Assembly (NCBI RefSeq): GCF_014639235.1
Contig: NZ_BMFU01000009.1
Coordinates: 62,001-126,000, forward strand
DNA from: Paenibacillus silvae
GTDB lineage: Bacteria; Bacillota; Bacilli; Paenibacillales; Paenibacillaceae
DNA: 64,000 nucleotides
Reading direction: 5' to 3'
Positions 51,311-59,984 of this stretch are shown in pieces (the stretch's first letter is position 1; each line of letters starts with the position of its first letter). Below the pieces are notes generated by a model. That model worked only from the letters and a program-made list of their open reading frames with translations. It did not search any database and was not told the origin of the DNA. The position numbers were made by a program, and so were the translations under genes.

Positions 51311-51895
51311 ATGACAAGCATAGATCCAGTGGCCCAGAAGCTTTTATACTCCATCATGCAGTTTAACAAAGGCAAATGGAGACAGCATAAGCCGCATGGG
51401 CGCAACCATAATGAGATTATGGTGCTCGCCTGTTTGCTTCATGGCTCACATCCGGGTGAGCGTATGGATTGGCGCGATAATCCGCCTGATTTCGAGAGCC
51501 ACTTGAATCAGGAGCATCCGGGGCTGAAAGTCTCGGAAATCAGCGCATTGCTGCGCGTGAAATCACCAACCATTACCCCGGTTATTCGCGGTCTGGAGGA
51601 TGAAGGTCTGGTGGAGCGCACAATGGACCCGGAGGATCGGCGCGCTGTACGGATTACGATTACAGACGCGGGCCGTGCCATCATTCGGGCTGCACATGAC
51701 GAACGTATGGCAACCTTCAATCGACTGGTGGAGCATCTGGGTGAAGAGGACAGCTTGCAGCTGGCTGAACTGCTCAGCAAGGTGTACACCTTCTTTGATA
51801 CACAGGTTACCCATTCGAGTGAATCAGATGACCATGCAAGCAAAGCATCCAAACAAGGAAATGACGCATCTGAACAAGGAGATGATACACCATGA
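51311..51895 (+). CDS. MarR-family repressor of the exporter operon
   Basis: 194 aa using ATG 51311, with AGGAGG eight bases upstream; GTG 51308 is one codon earlier. Winged helix: LKVSEISALLRVKSPTITPVIRGLEDEGLVERTMDPEDRRAVRI, the usual MarR HTH plus wing with DRR. Insert PGERMDWRDNPPDFESHLNQEHPG before the HTH and a Ser/Asp/Gln-rich tail of about 25 residues make it longer than usual. First gene of an operon with two ABC exporter genes, which it presumably represses until a drug-like ligand binds. Confidence 0.92.
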   Translation: MTSIDPVAQKLLYSIMQFNKGKWRQHKPHGRNHNEIMVLACLLHGSHPGERMDWRDNPPDFESHLNQEHPGLKVSEISALLRVKSPTITPVIRGLEDEGLVERTMDPEDRRAVRITITDAGRAIIRAAHDERMATFNRLVEHLGEEDSLQLAELLSKVYTFFDTQVTHSSESDDHASKASKQGNDASEQGDDTP

Positions 51896-53619
51896 TGAAA
51901 CTGTTTCGCATGCTCAAGCCATATAGAACCCCGATTATTTTCATTCTGGGCCTTATCTTTCTGCAAACGATGGCTGAGCTGTATTTGCCTACCTTAATGG
52001 CAGATATCGTGAATTTCGGTATCGTCAAGGGCGATGTGCCTTACATCTGGAAAATTGGCGGTTTCATGCTGCTGATCGCTATTGGCGGCACGACATGTTC
52101 TATTATTGCGAGTTATCTGTCCTCACGCACAGCGGGCGGATTCGCCAAGCAGCTGCGCAGCAGAGTGTTCCGGCATGTGGAGAATTTCTCTCTGCAGGAG
52201 TTCGACAAGCTGGGCACAGCTTCACTGATTACTCGCACAACCAACGATATTACACAGGTACAGAACGTATTAACGATGATGCTGCGCATGATGATTATGG
52301 CTCCGATGATGTGTATCGGGGGGATCTTCATGGCGGTATCTCAGGATGCAAAGCTGTCCACCATCTTCCTGGTTGTTCTGCCCGTACTGGCCGGAGCGAT
52401 TGCATTGATCGGTTCCAAAGGCTTTCCATTGTTCAAGCAAATTCAGAAAAAGCTGGACCGTCTTAACCTGGTACTGCGCGAGCAGCTGACAGGTATTCGG
52501 GTTGTGCGTTCCTTTAATCGCGGCGAGCATGAACGTGTTCGTTTCAATGAGGCCAATACCGAACTTAGAGATGCATCGATCAAGGTCAACGTCCTCATGG
52601 CTACGGTTATGCCTGTAATGATGCTGGTTATGAACTTTTCCATGATTGCCATCTTGTACTTCGGTGGTCTGCGGATCGATGGTGGTCATATGAACATAGG
52701 TGCTCTGATTGCCTTTGTGCAGTACGCAATGCAGATCATGTTCTCTCTGATTATGGTGTCCATGATCTTTGTCATGATTCCAAGAGCGTCAGCTTCGGCG
52801 GAACGTATTAATGAAGTACTGGATATGCAGCCGGACCTGTCCGATCCTGTAGAGCCTTCCACCATGAAGTCCATGCAGGGAACCATTGAGTTCGATCATG
52901 TCACTTTCCGTTACCCGGGTGCAGAGAATGCGGCGCTGTCCGATATTTCCTTCACGGCTCGTTCGGGTGAAACGACAGCTATTATTGGTGGTACGGGTTC
53001 AGGTAAAACCACCTTGCTCAGTCTCATTCCGCGTTTCTATGATGTAACGGAAGGCACGGTGCGTGTCAATGGAACGGATGTACGCGAGCTTCGGCAGGAG
53101 GAGCTGAGATCCAAGATCGGATTCGTGCCGCAAAAGGCGGTCCTGTTCACAGGCACAATTGCAGAGAACATTCGTCATGGCAAAGATGATGCGAGTATGG
53201 ATGAAGTCATTCATGCAGCGCGCACAGCACAGGCCGAGAACTTCATCTCCGAGATGAAGGACGGGTATGACAGCCTGATTGCACAAGGCGGAAATAACGT
53301 GTCTGGTGGACAAAAGCAACGTTTGTCCATTGCACGAGCACTGGTCCGTCGTCCAGACATTTATATTTTTGATGACAGCTTCTCGGCCCTGGACTTCAAA
53401 ACCGATGCCAAACTTCGCGCTGCGCTCAAGTCGGAAACGACAGAAGCGGCTGTGCTGATCGTAGCCCAGCGGGTAAGCACGGTAATGGATGCAGACCGTA
53501 TCCTCGTGATGGATGAAGGCCAAATTGTCGGTTCAGGAACACATAAAGAGCTGCTGGAGAACAATGAAGTGTATCGCGAGATTGTATCCTCCCAGCTGAC
53601 TGAGGAGGAGATCGCATGA
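51892..53619 (+). CDS. ABC multidrug-type exporter half-transporter A
   Basis: 575 aa, overlapping marR by ATGA. Six-helix exporter domain, then ATPase: Walker A GGTGSGKTT, signature VSGGQKQRLSIARALV. Walker B reads YIFDDSFSALD, where the residue normally Glu (catalytic base) is Asp, so its own composite site is degenerate. Pairs with the next gene; the family resembles YfiB/YfiC, LmrCD and BmrCD. Confidence 0.93.
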   Translation: MMKLFRMLKPYRTPIIFILGLIFLQTMAELYLPTLMADIVNFGIVKGDVPYIWKIGGFMLLIAIGGTTCSIIASYLSSRTAGGFAKQLRSRVFRHVENFSLQEFDKLGTASLITRTTNDITQVQNVLTMMLRMMIMAPMMCIGGIFMAVSQDAKLSTIFLVVLPVLAGAIALIGSKGFPLFKQIQKKLDRLNLVLREQLTGIRVVRSFNRGEHERVRFNEANTELRDASIKVNVLMATVMPVMMLVMNFSMIAILYFGGLRIDGGHMNIGALIAFVQYAMQIMFSLIMVSMIFVMIPRASASAERINEVLDMQPDLSDPVEPSTMKSMQGTIEFDHVTFRYPGAENAALSDISFTARSGETTAIIGGTGSGKTTLLSLIPRFYDVTEGTVRVNGTDVRELRQEELRSKIGFVPQKAVLFTGTIAENIRHGKDDASMDEVIHAARTAQAENFISEMKDGYDSLIAQGGNNVSGGQKQRLSIARALVRRPDIYIFDDSFSALDFKTDAKLRAALKSETTEAAVLIVAQRVSTVMDADRILVMDEGQIVGSGTHKELLENNEVYREIVSSQLTEEEIA

Positions 53620-55499
53620 GTGAACGTACAGCAGAACGTAAAGCGCCAAGTGCTCCGCGCGGGCCGGGTCATCCCGGCGGTGGTATGGGCATGCGTCCTC
53701 CGGCTGAAAAAGCCAAGGATTTCAAAGGCACACTGCGCCGCCTGGTTCAGTATCTCCGGCCCCACAGCTCTCGTCTGATTGGAGTCCTGGTTGCTGCCAT
53801 TTTAAGTACGGTATTCGGCATTATTAGCCCGAAAGTTATGGCTGAGGGTACAGATATTCTTGCTAAAGGCGCTATTGCAATTATGCAGGGTGTGCAGGGA
53901 GCCGGGATTGATTTTCCAGCCCTGATGAGAGTGTTGTACCTGTTGCTTGGATTGTACCTGTTTAGTGCTGCTTTCGCGTATGTTCAGCAATACCTGATGG
54001 CTGGTGTGGCTCAGCGAGTCGTTTATGATATGCGTGAGCAGATCAGTGCCAAGGTAGGACGTTTGCCGCTGAAGTATTTTGACTCCCGTACACACGGGGA
54101 GACGCTAAGCCGGGCAACAAATGACGTCGATAATATCAGCAACACGCTGCAGCAAAGCTTGGCTCAGTTTATTACGTCCGTGGTGACCATAGTTGGTGTC
54201 ATCATTATGATGTTGACCATCAGTCCGTGGATGACGCTGATTACACTTCTAACGCTGCCGCTCAGTGTTGTCGTGGTGATGCTGGTAGCTTCTCGTTCCC
54301 AGAAGCATTTTGCGGGACAGCAGAAATCACTTGGGGAACTGAACGGTCATGTAGAAGAAATGTATACCGGCCACAAGGTTGTCAAAGCCTTTGGACGTGA
54401 GGAGCAGTCCGTTCAGCAGTTCGAGAAGGTGAATGAAGAGCTGTATGCATCCGGCTGGAAAGCGCAGTTTATTTCCGGGATTATCATGCCGTTGATGAAC
54501 TTTGTCGGCAACCTGGGATATGTGCTGATCTGTGTAGTCGGCGGGATTTTTGTTACACGGGGCTCCATCTCCATCGGGGACATACTGGCCTTTACACAAT
54601 ATTCGCGTCAGTTTACTCAGCCGATCAACCAGATTGCCAACATCTCCAACATCATTCAGTCGACTATTGCATCGGCAGAGCGGGTGTTCGAGCTGCTGGA
54701 TGAAGAAGAGGAGGTTCCAGAATCGAAACAACCTTCAACGCTGCGTCACCCGGCAGGAGCTGTCGCTTTTGAAGGGGTGGATTTTGGTTACAAAGAAAAT
54801 GAACTGCTCATTCAGAACATGAATATCCATGTGAATCCAGGGCAGACTGTAGCCATTGTCGGGCCAACCGGGGCCGGGAAAACAACGCTGATCAATCTGC
54901 TGATGCGTTTCTACGAGCTCCAGAACGGACGAATTACAATTGATGGGATCGACATCAAAGAGATGTCTCGTGGCAGCTTGCGCAGTATGTTCGGTATGGT
55001 GCTGCAGGATACATGGCTGTTTAACGGTACAATTCGGGATAACATTGCCTATGGACGGGAAGGTGCAACCGAAGAGGACGTGGTCAAGGCCGCTGTCGCT
55101 GCCCATGCAGACCATTTCATTCGCACGCTGCCTGACGGATACGATACGGTTCTGAATGAAGAGGCATCGAACATCTCTCAAGGCCAGAAGCAGCTTCTGA
55201 CGATTGCGAGAGCGATTCTGGCGAATCCGTCCATCCTTATTCTGGATGAGGCGACCAGCAGTGTGGATACCCGCACCGAGGTGTTTATCCAGAAAGCGAT
55301 GAATGAACTGATGAAGGACCGTACAAGTTTTGTTATCGCTCACCGTTTATCCACCATCCGGGGTGCCGATCTGATTCTGGTCATGGATCATGGTAACGTA
55401 ATTGAACAGGGTAACCATGAGCAACTGATGGCGAAGCAGGGCTTCTATGCCGACCTGTACAACAGTCAGTTTTCGGAGCAGCAGCCGCAGGCAATCTAG
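53616..55499 (+). CDS. ABC multidrug-type exporter half-transporter B
   Basis: 627 aa, overlapping its partner by ATGA. Gly/Pro-rich 40-residue start, six-helix domain, ATPase with Walker A GPTGAGKTT and Walker B ILDEATSSVDT (catalytic Glu intact). The signature is ISQGQKQLLTIARAIL instead of LSGGQ. Together the two subunits give one consensus and one degenerate ATP site, the known asymmetric heterodimer design. Confidence 0.93.
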   Translation: MSERTAERKAPSAPRGPGHPGGGMGMRPPAEKAKDFKGTLRRLVQYLRPHSSRLIGVLVAAILSTVFGIISPKVMAEGTDILAKGAIAIMQGVQGAGIDFPALMRVLYLLLGLYLFSAAFAYVQQYLMAGVAQRVVYDMREQISAKVGRLPLKYFDSRTHGETLSRATNDVDNISNTLQQSLAQFITSVVTIVGVIIMMLTISPWMTLITLLTLPLSVVVVMLVASRSQKHFAGQQKSLGELNGHVEEMYTGHKVVKAFGREEQSVQQFEKVNEELYASGWKAQFISGIIMPLMNFVGNLGYVLICVVGGIFVTRGSISIGDILAFTQYSRQFTQPINQIANISNIIQSTIASAERVFELLDEEEEVPESKQPSTLRHPAGAVAFEGVDFGYKENELLIQNMNIHVNPGQTVAIVGPTGAGKTTLINLLMRFYELQNGRITIDGIDIKEMSRGSLRSMFGMVLQDTWLFNGTIRDNIAYGREGATEEDVVKAAVAAHADHFIRTLPDGYDTVLNEEASNISQGQKQLLTIARAILANPSILILDEATSSVDTRTEVFIQKAMNELMKDRTSFVIAHRLSTIRGADLILVMDHGNVIEQGNHEQLMAKQGFYADLYNSQFSEQQPQAI

Positions 55500-55603
55500 A
55501 ATGCTCGGGACGTGTAACAGATTGAGAACATGACGGCTTTTGGAAAAATAGAACCTGCACCATGGGTGCCACAGCGCACCACAAGTGTAAGGAACCTCAA
55601 AAC

Positions 55604-55650
55604 AAAGGGACGAGGCAGTTATTTTTGCTGCCTCGTCCCTTTTGTTTTTT
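55604..55650. terminator. Strong bidirectional terminator after the exporter operon
   Basis: AAAGGGACGAGGCAG (55604-55618) pairs perfectly with CTGCCTCGTCCCTTT (55628-55642), then TTGTTTTTT. The A-rich left side provides a T-run for the opposite strand. Confidence 0.88.
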
Positions 55651-55749
55651 ACCGCTGCGCGCGCACTTTGTTCCCGCCGTAGATCAGTTTGGAGAGCTCA
55701 CACACAGTGAACCTCAGTCTGTTTCATGTATGATCGCCATATAGCAGCT

Positions 55750-56319
55750 TTAAGGTTTTACATGAGCGTTTGTGTCTAGCCTTTCCTCATCTTCAGGACT
55801 ATGGGGACTGCCTTCCTCCAATGATACGGGCACAGGTTCACCTGGCAGCCCCTCACGCTGTTCAATCATCCGTTTGACCACTTCGAAACAGTCGTCAATG
55901 TGCTTGTTGCCCACATAACGCATGGCGGTGAAGCTGAGTGCTGCAGCGAGGCCTTGTCCTGCAAAAGGTACAAACTTGGCGACGGATTTGGTCGCTACGC
56001 GCACCCCTACCCGCTTGAGCACTTGAACAACCAGCTCCTTCGTGACCATACGTCCGATGACCTTGCTTCCGATCGACATCACAAATCCGTAGATCATGGA
56101 CTTGGTTTCAGGGTCCATGCCGTCGAGCTGTTTTTGCGATAATCCGAATTTATCATTGATGGCAGGCAAAAGCTGCATCAGCATCCCGACATCAGCCAGT
56201 ACATCTGTACCGGGAAGGGGAACCAGGGTAGAGCCGGCTGAAGCGGCAGCTCTTTTGCGAACCATCGTACGGCATTCCTTGCGCACCTGCTCTAATTGTT
56301 CCAATGTTTGTGGAATCAT
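55750..56319 (-). CDS. EcsC/DUF697-like putative membrane-associated protein
   Basis: 189 aa from ATG 56319, with GGAGGA seven bases upstream. The motif-rich stretch RAAASAGSTLVPLPGTDVLADVGMLMQLLPAINDKFG matches proteins annotated as EcsC- or DUF697-related, with a Pro-Gly-x-Asp loop between two amphipathic helices. A second hydrophobic helix pair is FVPFAGQGLAAALSFTAMRYVG. The C-terminal tail is acidic. Function unknown. Confidence 0.65.
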   Translation of the reverse strand: MIPQTLEQLEQVRKECRTMVRKRAAASAGSTLVPLPGTDVLADVGMLMQLLPAINDKFGLSQKQLDGMDPETKSMIYGFVMSIGSKVIGRMVTKELVVQVLKRVGVRVATKSVAKFVPFAGQGLAAALSFTAMRYVGNKHIDDCFEVVKRMIEQREGLPGEPVPVSLEEGSPHSPEDEERLDTNAHVKP

Positions 56320-56839
56320 AGGGAATTCCTCCATTCGTATAATGTACATATAACCAATTGAAGGTGAATTGAATGGGTTGCTCCCGCGAAGTTCAAGTCT
56401 GTATTTTTATAGGTTGCGGAGTAACCTTTTTTCTCATGCATACATCAAATGATAATAGCATACAGCTATCTGTTACTACGCATGGAGAACTCAAAGGATG
56501 CATAATCCTTCTTTATCTCCTGATCCTCTGTTTTTCGGAGCTTGTGCATGTACTGCACATCATTTTCTGAGCTTTGGATTTGTTTAAGATTTTGATCTTT
56601 TTGGGTAAATGAAGACAAGCATTGGAATGGAGGCAGAGGGGCATGGAATGGTATAAAGCCTCGTTAATTCATCATCAGCATGCCGGGAAAGCGAGTCGGG
56701 AGAATACTGTAGGTCTGGCAGCGGGGGTGCTTGCTCCAGCTGTGCATGAAATGGTTGTCGTGCGGACAGATGAGCCTGGTGAGGGAGAGAAGCTGTTTTT
56801 TTTGCAAGAACTCTGTCAGGGTTTTGTTCCCCACATGAA
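56320..56839. other. Gene-poor stretch between two minus-strand genes
   Basis: Contains the promoter and ribosome site of the EcsC-like gene. Frames of 65-97 codons exist on both strands, but none has a convincing ribosome site or recognisable sequence. No terminator hairpin was found for the GNAT gene. Confidence 0.35.
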
Positions 56840-57427
56840 CTATAGAAGGGCATTCGCTTTCAGATGTCTCTGCCGGAACTCGTCTTCAAGCATGCTCATC
56901 AGAATCGCATCGTGATACTCATGATTGTAATACAAAGCGTCCCGCTTCACGCCTTCCCGCTGAAATCCCAATTTCTCATACGTGCGAATGGCGCGCTCGT
57001 TAAAAGCAAAGACTTCCAGTTCGATCCGGTGCAGATTGGCGATACCGAATCCATAATCAAGCATCAGCAGCATCGCTTCACTACCGTAGCCTTTGCCTTG
57101 CTGTTCGGGTTGATCAATGGCAATGCGGATATGAGCACTGCGGTTTTTATTATGTATATCCATCAGTACCACTTCACCGATAACTTCGTGTGTTGCCTGT
57201 AATGCAATGAGCAGCATCAGCCTGGAATCATCCTGAGCTGCACTTTCTACATAACGTTCAACCTGGGCACGGGTAAAGCTGCCTTGGGTTCCTGTGAGTC
57301 TGCGCATTTCGGTATCAAACAGACTTGGGTAGTAAGCATCGACATCGGTTAATTCAAATGGGCGCAGGTAAATACGCTCGGTTTGCATTAATCTGGCGGT
57401 ACGATTCGTAGGTGTAGGTTGTGACAT
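56840..57427 (-). CDS. GNAT acetyltransferase, RimJ/RimL-like
   Basis: 195 aa from ATG 57427 (AGGAGG upstream). RIYLRPFELTDVDAYYPSLFD opening, acetyl-CoA loop QPEQQGKGYGSEAMLLMLDYGF, then LHRIELEVFAFNERAIRTYEKLGFQREG, the standard RimJ-type series. It acetylates a protein N-terminus or small amine; substrate unknown. Divergent from the MocR-type gene. Confidence 0.92.
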   Translation of the reverse strand: MSQPTPTNRTARLMQTERIYLRPFELTDVDAYYPSLFDTEMRRLTGTQGSFTRAQVERYVESAAQDDSRLMLLIALQATHEVIGEVVLMDIHNKNRSAHIRIAIDQPEQQGKGYGSEAMLLMLDYGFGIANLHRIELEVFAFNERAIRTYEKLGFQREGVKRDALYYNHEYHDAILMSMLEDEFRQRHLKANALL

Positions 57428-57614
57428 ATGTCTTCCTCCTGTCATATTTTCAAGCAAGCTCAAGCGATGTGTGAGGCATCATGAAATCATGGCATGTTGT
57501 TTCGCCTGGATGTTGTTCTGTTATATTGCTGCTGACCAAAGTATATCCCAATCCTGTATACTTCCAAATATACAGATTTTATTAAATGAACAGGACAGAT
57601 GGAGTGAAGCAGAT

Positions 57615-59069
57615 ATGATACAGTTACCCAAGCTGGATGAGCACAACAGCAGACCTGTTTTTGTTCAGCTTTCCGATCATATGAAACAGGAGATATTGTG
57701 CGGGGCACTGGCAGCACACAGCCGCCTGCCTTCCGTTCGTAAATTGGCTGAATTGTTGGGCCTAAGCACTACGCCTGTAGAGTGGGCGTACCAGCAGTTA
57801 ATTGCGGAAGGGTACGTCTACAGCGAGCCGCGCAAAGGTTATCGTGTGCGTGCTGTGGTTGAAGGTTATCACGATATATTACTGGGCAAATCATCAATGC
57901 TGACCAACGCCCCAGCTGTGTCATCGGATACGCAGCGTTTACGTCCAGTGAGCGATGTTCACTATGATTTCCATATGTCGCAGAATGATTTCACTCTTTT
58001 TCCTTATGCGAAATGGCAGCAGTACGCCAATCGGGTATGGCGTGAAGAGTCCCACAGCTTGTTATTCTACGGAGATCCGCAGGGCGAATGGGGATTACGG
58101 TCGGAGATAGCAGACTATCTGGGGCAGTTCCGGGGAGTGAGATGCACACCGGAGCAGGTTGTCATCGGTGCGGAACAGCATCTGCTAATGTCACTGCTTA
58201 CACAGACGATGCTCCAGAAGGGTGGACAGCGCTCCATCGCTGTGGAGAACCCCGGTTATCGCTTGTTACCCGGAACATTTCGGAATTATGGATATGAGGT
58301 AATTCCGATCTCATTGGACAGCGAAGGCATCAACCTGGATGAGCTGACTGGAGCAGACGTGTCGGTGGCTGGTGTATCACCGTCACATCAATTTCCTATG
58401 GGAGTGACGATGCCGATCAGTCGCAGACTGGCTTTGCTGGACTGGGCGGAACGTGCTGGAATATATTTGATCGAGGATGATTATGACGGGGAATTCAGAT
58501 ATTCCGGCCGTCCCATTCCTTCGATGCAGGGATTGCGAGAGAACACGCCAGTCATCTATATGGGGGGATTCTCTCAGGTGCTTGCACCTGCCTTTTGCGT
58601 ACACTATATGGTCTTACCGAAAGAACTCCTGCCTTATTTTGCTGAGGTATATAGAACGGTTCTATTCGAACAGTCGGCTTCACGTCACCATCAGCGGACT
58701 CTGGAATTGTTCATGCGGGAGGGGGAGCTTGGTAAGCATATCCGTAAAATGCGTCATTTATATAAGCGGAAGCGTGACTTAATCGTACAGGCCATTCAGC
58801 AGCATTTTGGAGATCAGCCTGGAATGCAGATTCAGGGTGAACATGCCGGATTTCATCTGATACTGCGGTTAATAAATGAAATCCCGGCAAAGGACATGGT
58901 GAATATAGCTCTTGATGCGGGTATACGGGTGGCTTCAACAGAATATCTGTGGGCAAACGACAGCACCCCTGCTGATGGCAAACGGGAGCTTATGATTGGC
59001 TTTGCTGGCATCGAACCAGAGAACATTGAGCCAGGCATTGCCGCGTTGGCCCGAATATGGAGGGTATAA
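57615..59069 (+). CDS. MocR/PdxR-type GntR regulator with aminotransferase domain lacking the PLP lysine
   Basis: 484 aa from ATG 57615 (GGAGTGAAG upstream; the frame reaches 48 codons further without support). GntR winged helix: PVFVQLSDHMKQEILCGAL...RLPSVRKLAELLGLSTTPVEWAYQQL. An aminotransferase class I/II fold follows, with DDYDGEFRYSGRP intact. At the place of the Schiff-base lysine (usually FSK) the sequence is GGFSQVLAP, with Gln encoded by CAG 58575-58577 (residue about 321). It therefore cannot bind PLP covalently in the usual way and may sense another ligand. Confidence 0.9.
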   Translation: MIQLPKLDEHNSRPVFVQLSDHMKQEILCGALAAHSRLPSVRKLAELLGLSTTPVEWAYQQLIAEGYVYSEPRKGYRVRAVVEGYHDILLGKSSMLTNAPAVSSDTQRLRPVSDVHYDFHMSQNDFTLFPYAKWQQYANRVWREESHSLLFYGDPQGEWGLRSEIADYLGQFRGVRCTPEQVVIGAEQHLLMSLLTQTMLQKGGQRSIAVENPGYRLLPGTFRNYGYEVIPISLDSEGINLDELTGADVSVAGVSPSHQFPMGVTMPISRRLALLDWAERAGIYLIEDDYDGEFRYSGRPIPSMQGLRENTPVIYMGGFSQVLAPAFCVHYMVLPKELLPYFAEVYRTVLFEQSASRHHQRTLELFMREGELGKHIRKMRHLYKRKRDLIVQAIQQHFGDQPGMQIQGEHAGFHLILRLINEIPAKDMVNIALDAGIRVASTEYLWANDSTPADGKRELMIGFAGIEPENIEPGIAALARIWRV

Positions 59070-59136
59070 AGCGCGGCAAGTATGGCCCAGATGTTCACAC
59101 AAAAGGGAGAAGCTATATCTCCTGCTGCCCGTCTAT

Positions 59137-59781
59137 TTAATTTTGGCTTGTTTGATTAACCGCACCCTTCAAAAAGAGTCCCACTAACTCCTGCGCGAGC
59201 TCTGCGATCGTTTCATGCATGCTGCGCACATCCTCGCGGTTAGCCAGCATCAGCAGGGACGTAAAGGCTTGAGCGAGCAGCAAAGTATTGCTCTGACGCA
59301 GATAACCGCTATCCATTTCCCGCTGAAAATGTGTAGCGAGTACATCGAAAATGCGATTTTCTGCTTCACGGATTTGGGCAAGCTGTTCAGGACTCAGATA
59401 CGCATCGGCTTCACGCATCATCGTTTCCGTATCGACATGTGAATGCTGCATCTTGGCTACAGCCACGCTGACGAGTCGTTCATGTAATGTTCCTGATTCC
59501 TCTAAACGCAGCGCCGTCTGCTCCATCCCCATCGCCATCATGCGGGTAATTGCTATAGTGAACAGCTCGGGCTTGCTGGAAAAATGATAATAGATCGATG
59601 CTTTGGTAACCTTACATAACGAAGCAATCTGCTGTAGAGAAACGGCTTCATACCCGTATTCCATAAACAGCCGGGATGCTGTCAATAATATGCTGGAGTA
59701 AGCAGACGTCTGGTCTGTTCCCGCTTTGGGTCTGCCTGGAGCACGCGTCGTGCTTGTATCTTTTGCTGGTTTTTTGCTCAT
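59137..59781 (-). CDS. TetR-family repressor of the MMPL transporter
   Basis: 214 aa from ATG 59781, with GAGG upstream; an ATG five codons earlier is possible. HTH: ILLTASRLFMEYGYEAVSLQQIASLCKVTKASIYYHFSSKPELF, a canonical TetR DNA-binding domain after a basic 30-residue start (GRPKAG). Helical ligand domain. Divergent from the MMPL gene; an inverted repeat overlaps the expected transcription start of the transporter. Confidence 0.93.
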   Translation of the reverse strand: MSKKPAKDTSTTRAPGRPKAGTDQTSAYSSILLTASRLFMEYGYEAVSLQQIASLCKVTKASIYYHFSSKPELFTIAITRMMAMGMEQTALRLEESGTLHERLVSVAVAKMQHSHVDTETMMREADAYLSPEQLAQIREAENRIFDVLATHFQREMDSGYLRQSNTLLLAQAFTSLLMLANREDVRSMHETIAELAQELVGLFLKGAVNQTSQN

Positions 59782-59841
59782 GAACACCGACCTCATTTTT
59801 GGATAAAATAAGTTGCATCATAATATACATAAAATTAGGGA

Positions 59842-59871
59842 TTGCAAAATTAACCTTCCGGTATATATAAT
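59842..59871 (+). promoter_or_regulatory. Sigma-A promoter of the MMPL gene
   Basis: TTGCAA, 18-bp spacer, TATAAT. Expected start near 59878. Confidence 0.55.
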
Positions 59872-59881
59872 TAACTCAATT

Positions 59882-59913
59882 ATAGTATGACCCATGGTTC
59901 ATTTCTATACTAT
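59882..59913. promoter_or_regulatory. Candidate TetR operator
   Basis: ATAGTAT (59882-59888) and ATACTAT (59907-59913), inverted arms flanking 18 bp at the promoter start site. Confidence 0.45.
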
Positions 59914-59984
59914 GACATGAATTCGGGGCTATTTTAATCAAAAGCCTGCTTAACATTAAACAAAACTAGGGAGATGAATAGACC

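Noticed and set aside
56373..56570. Possible small membrane protein of 65 residues
   Set aside because: No ribosome site, no conserved pattern, and it lies over the promoter of a divergent gene.
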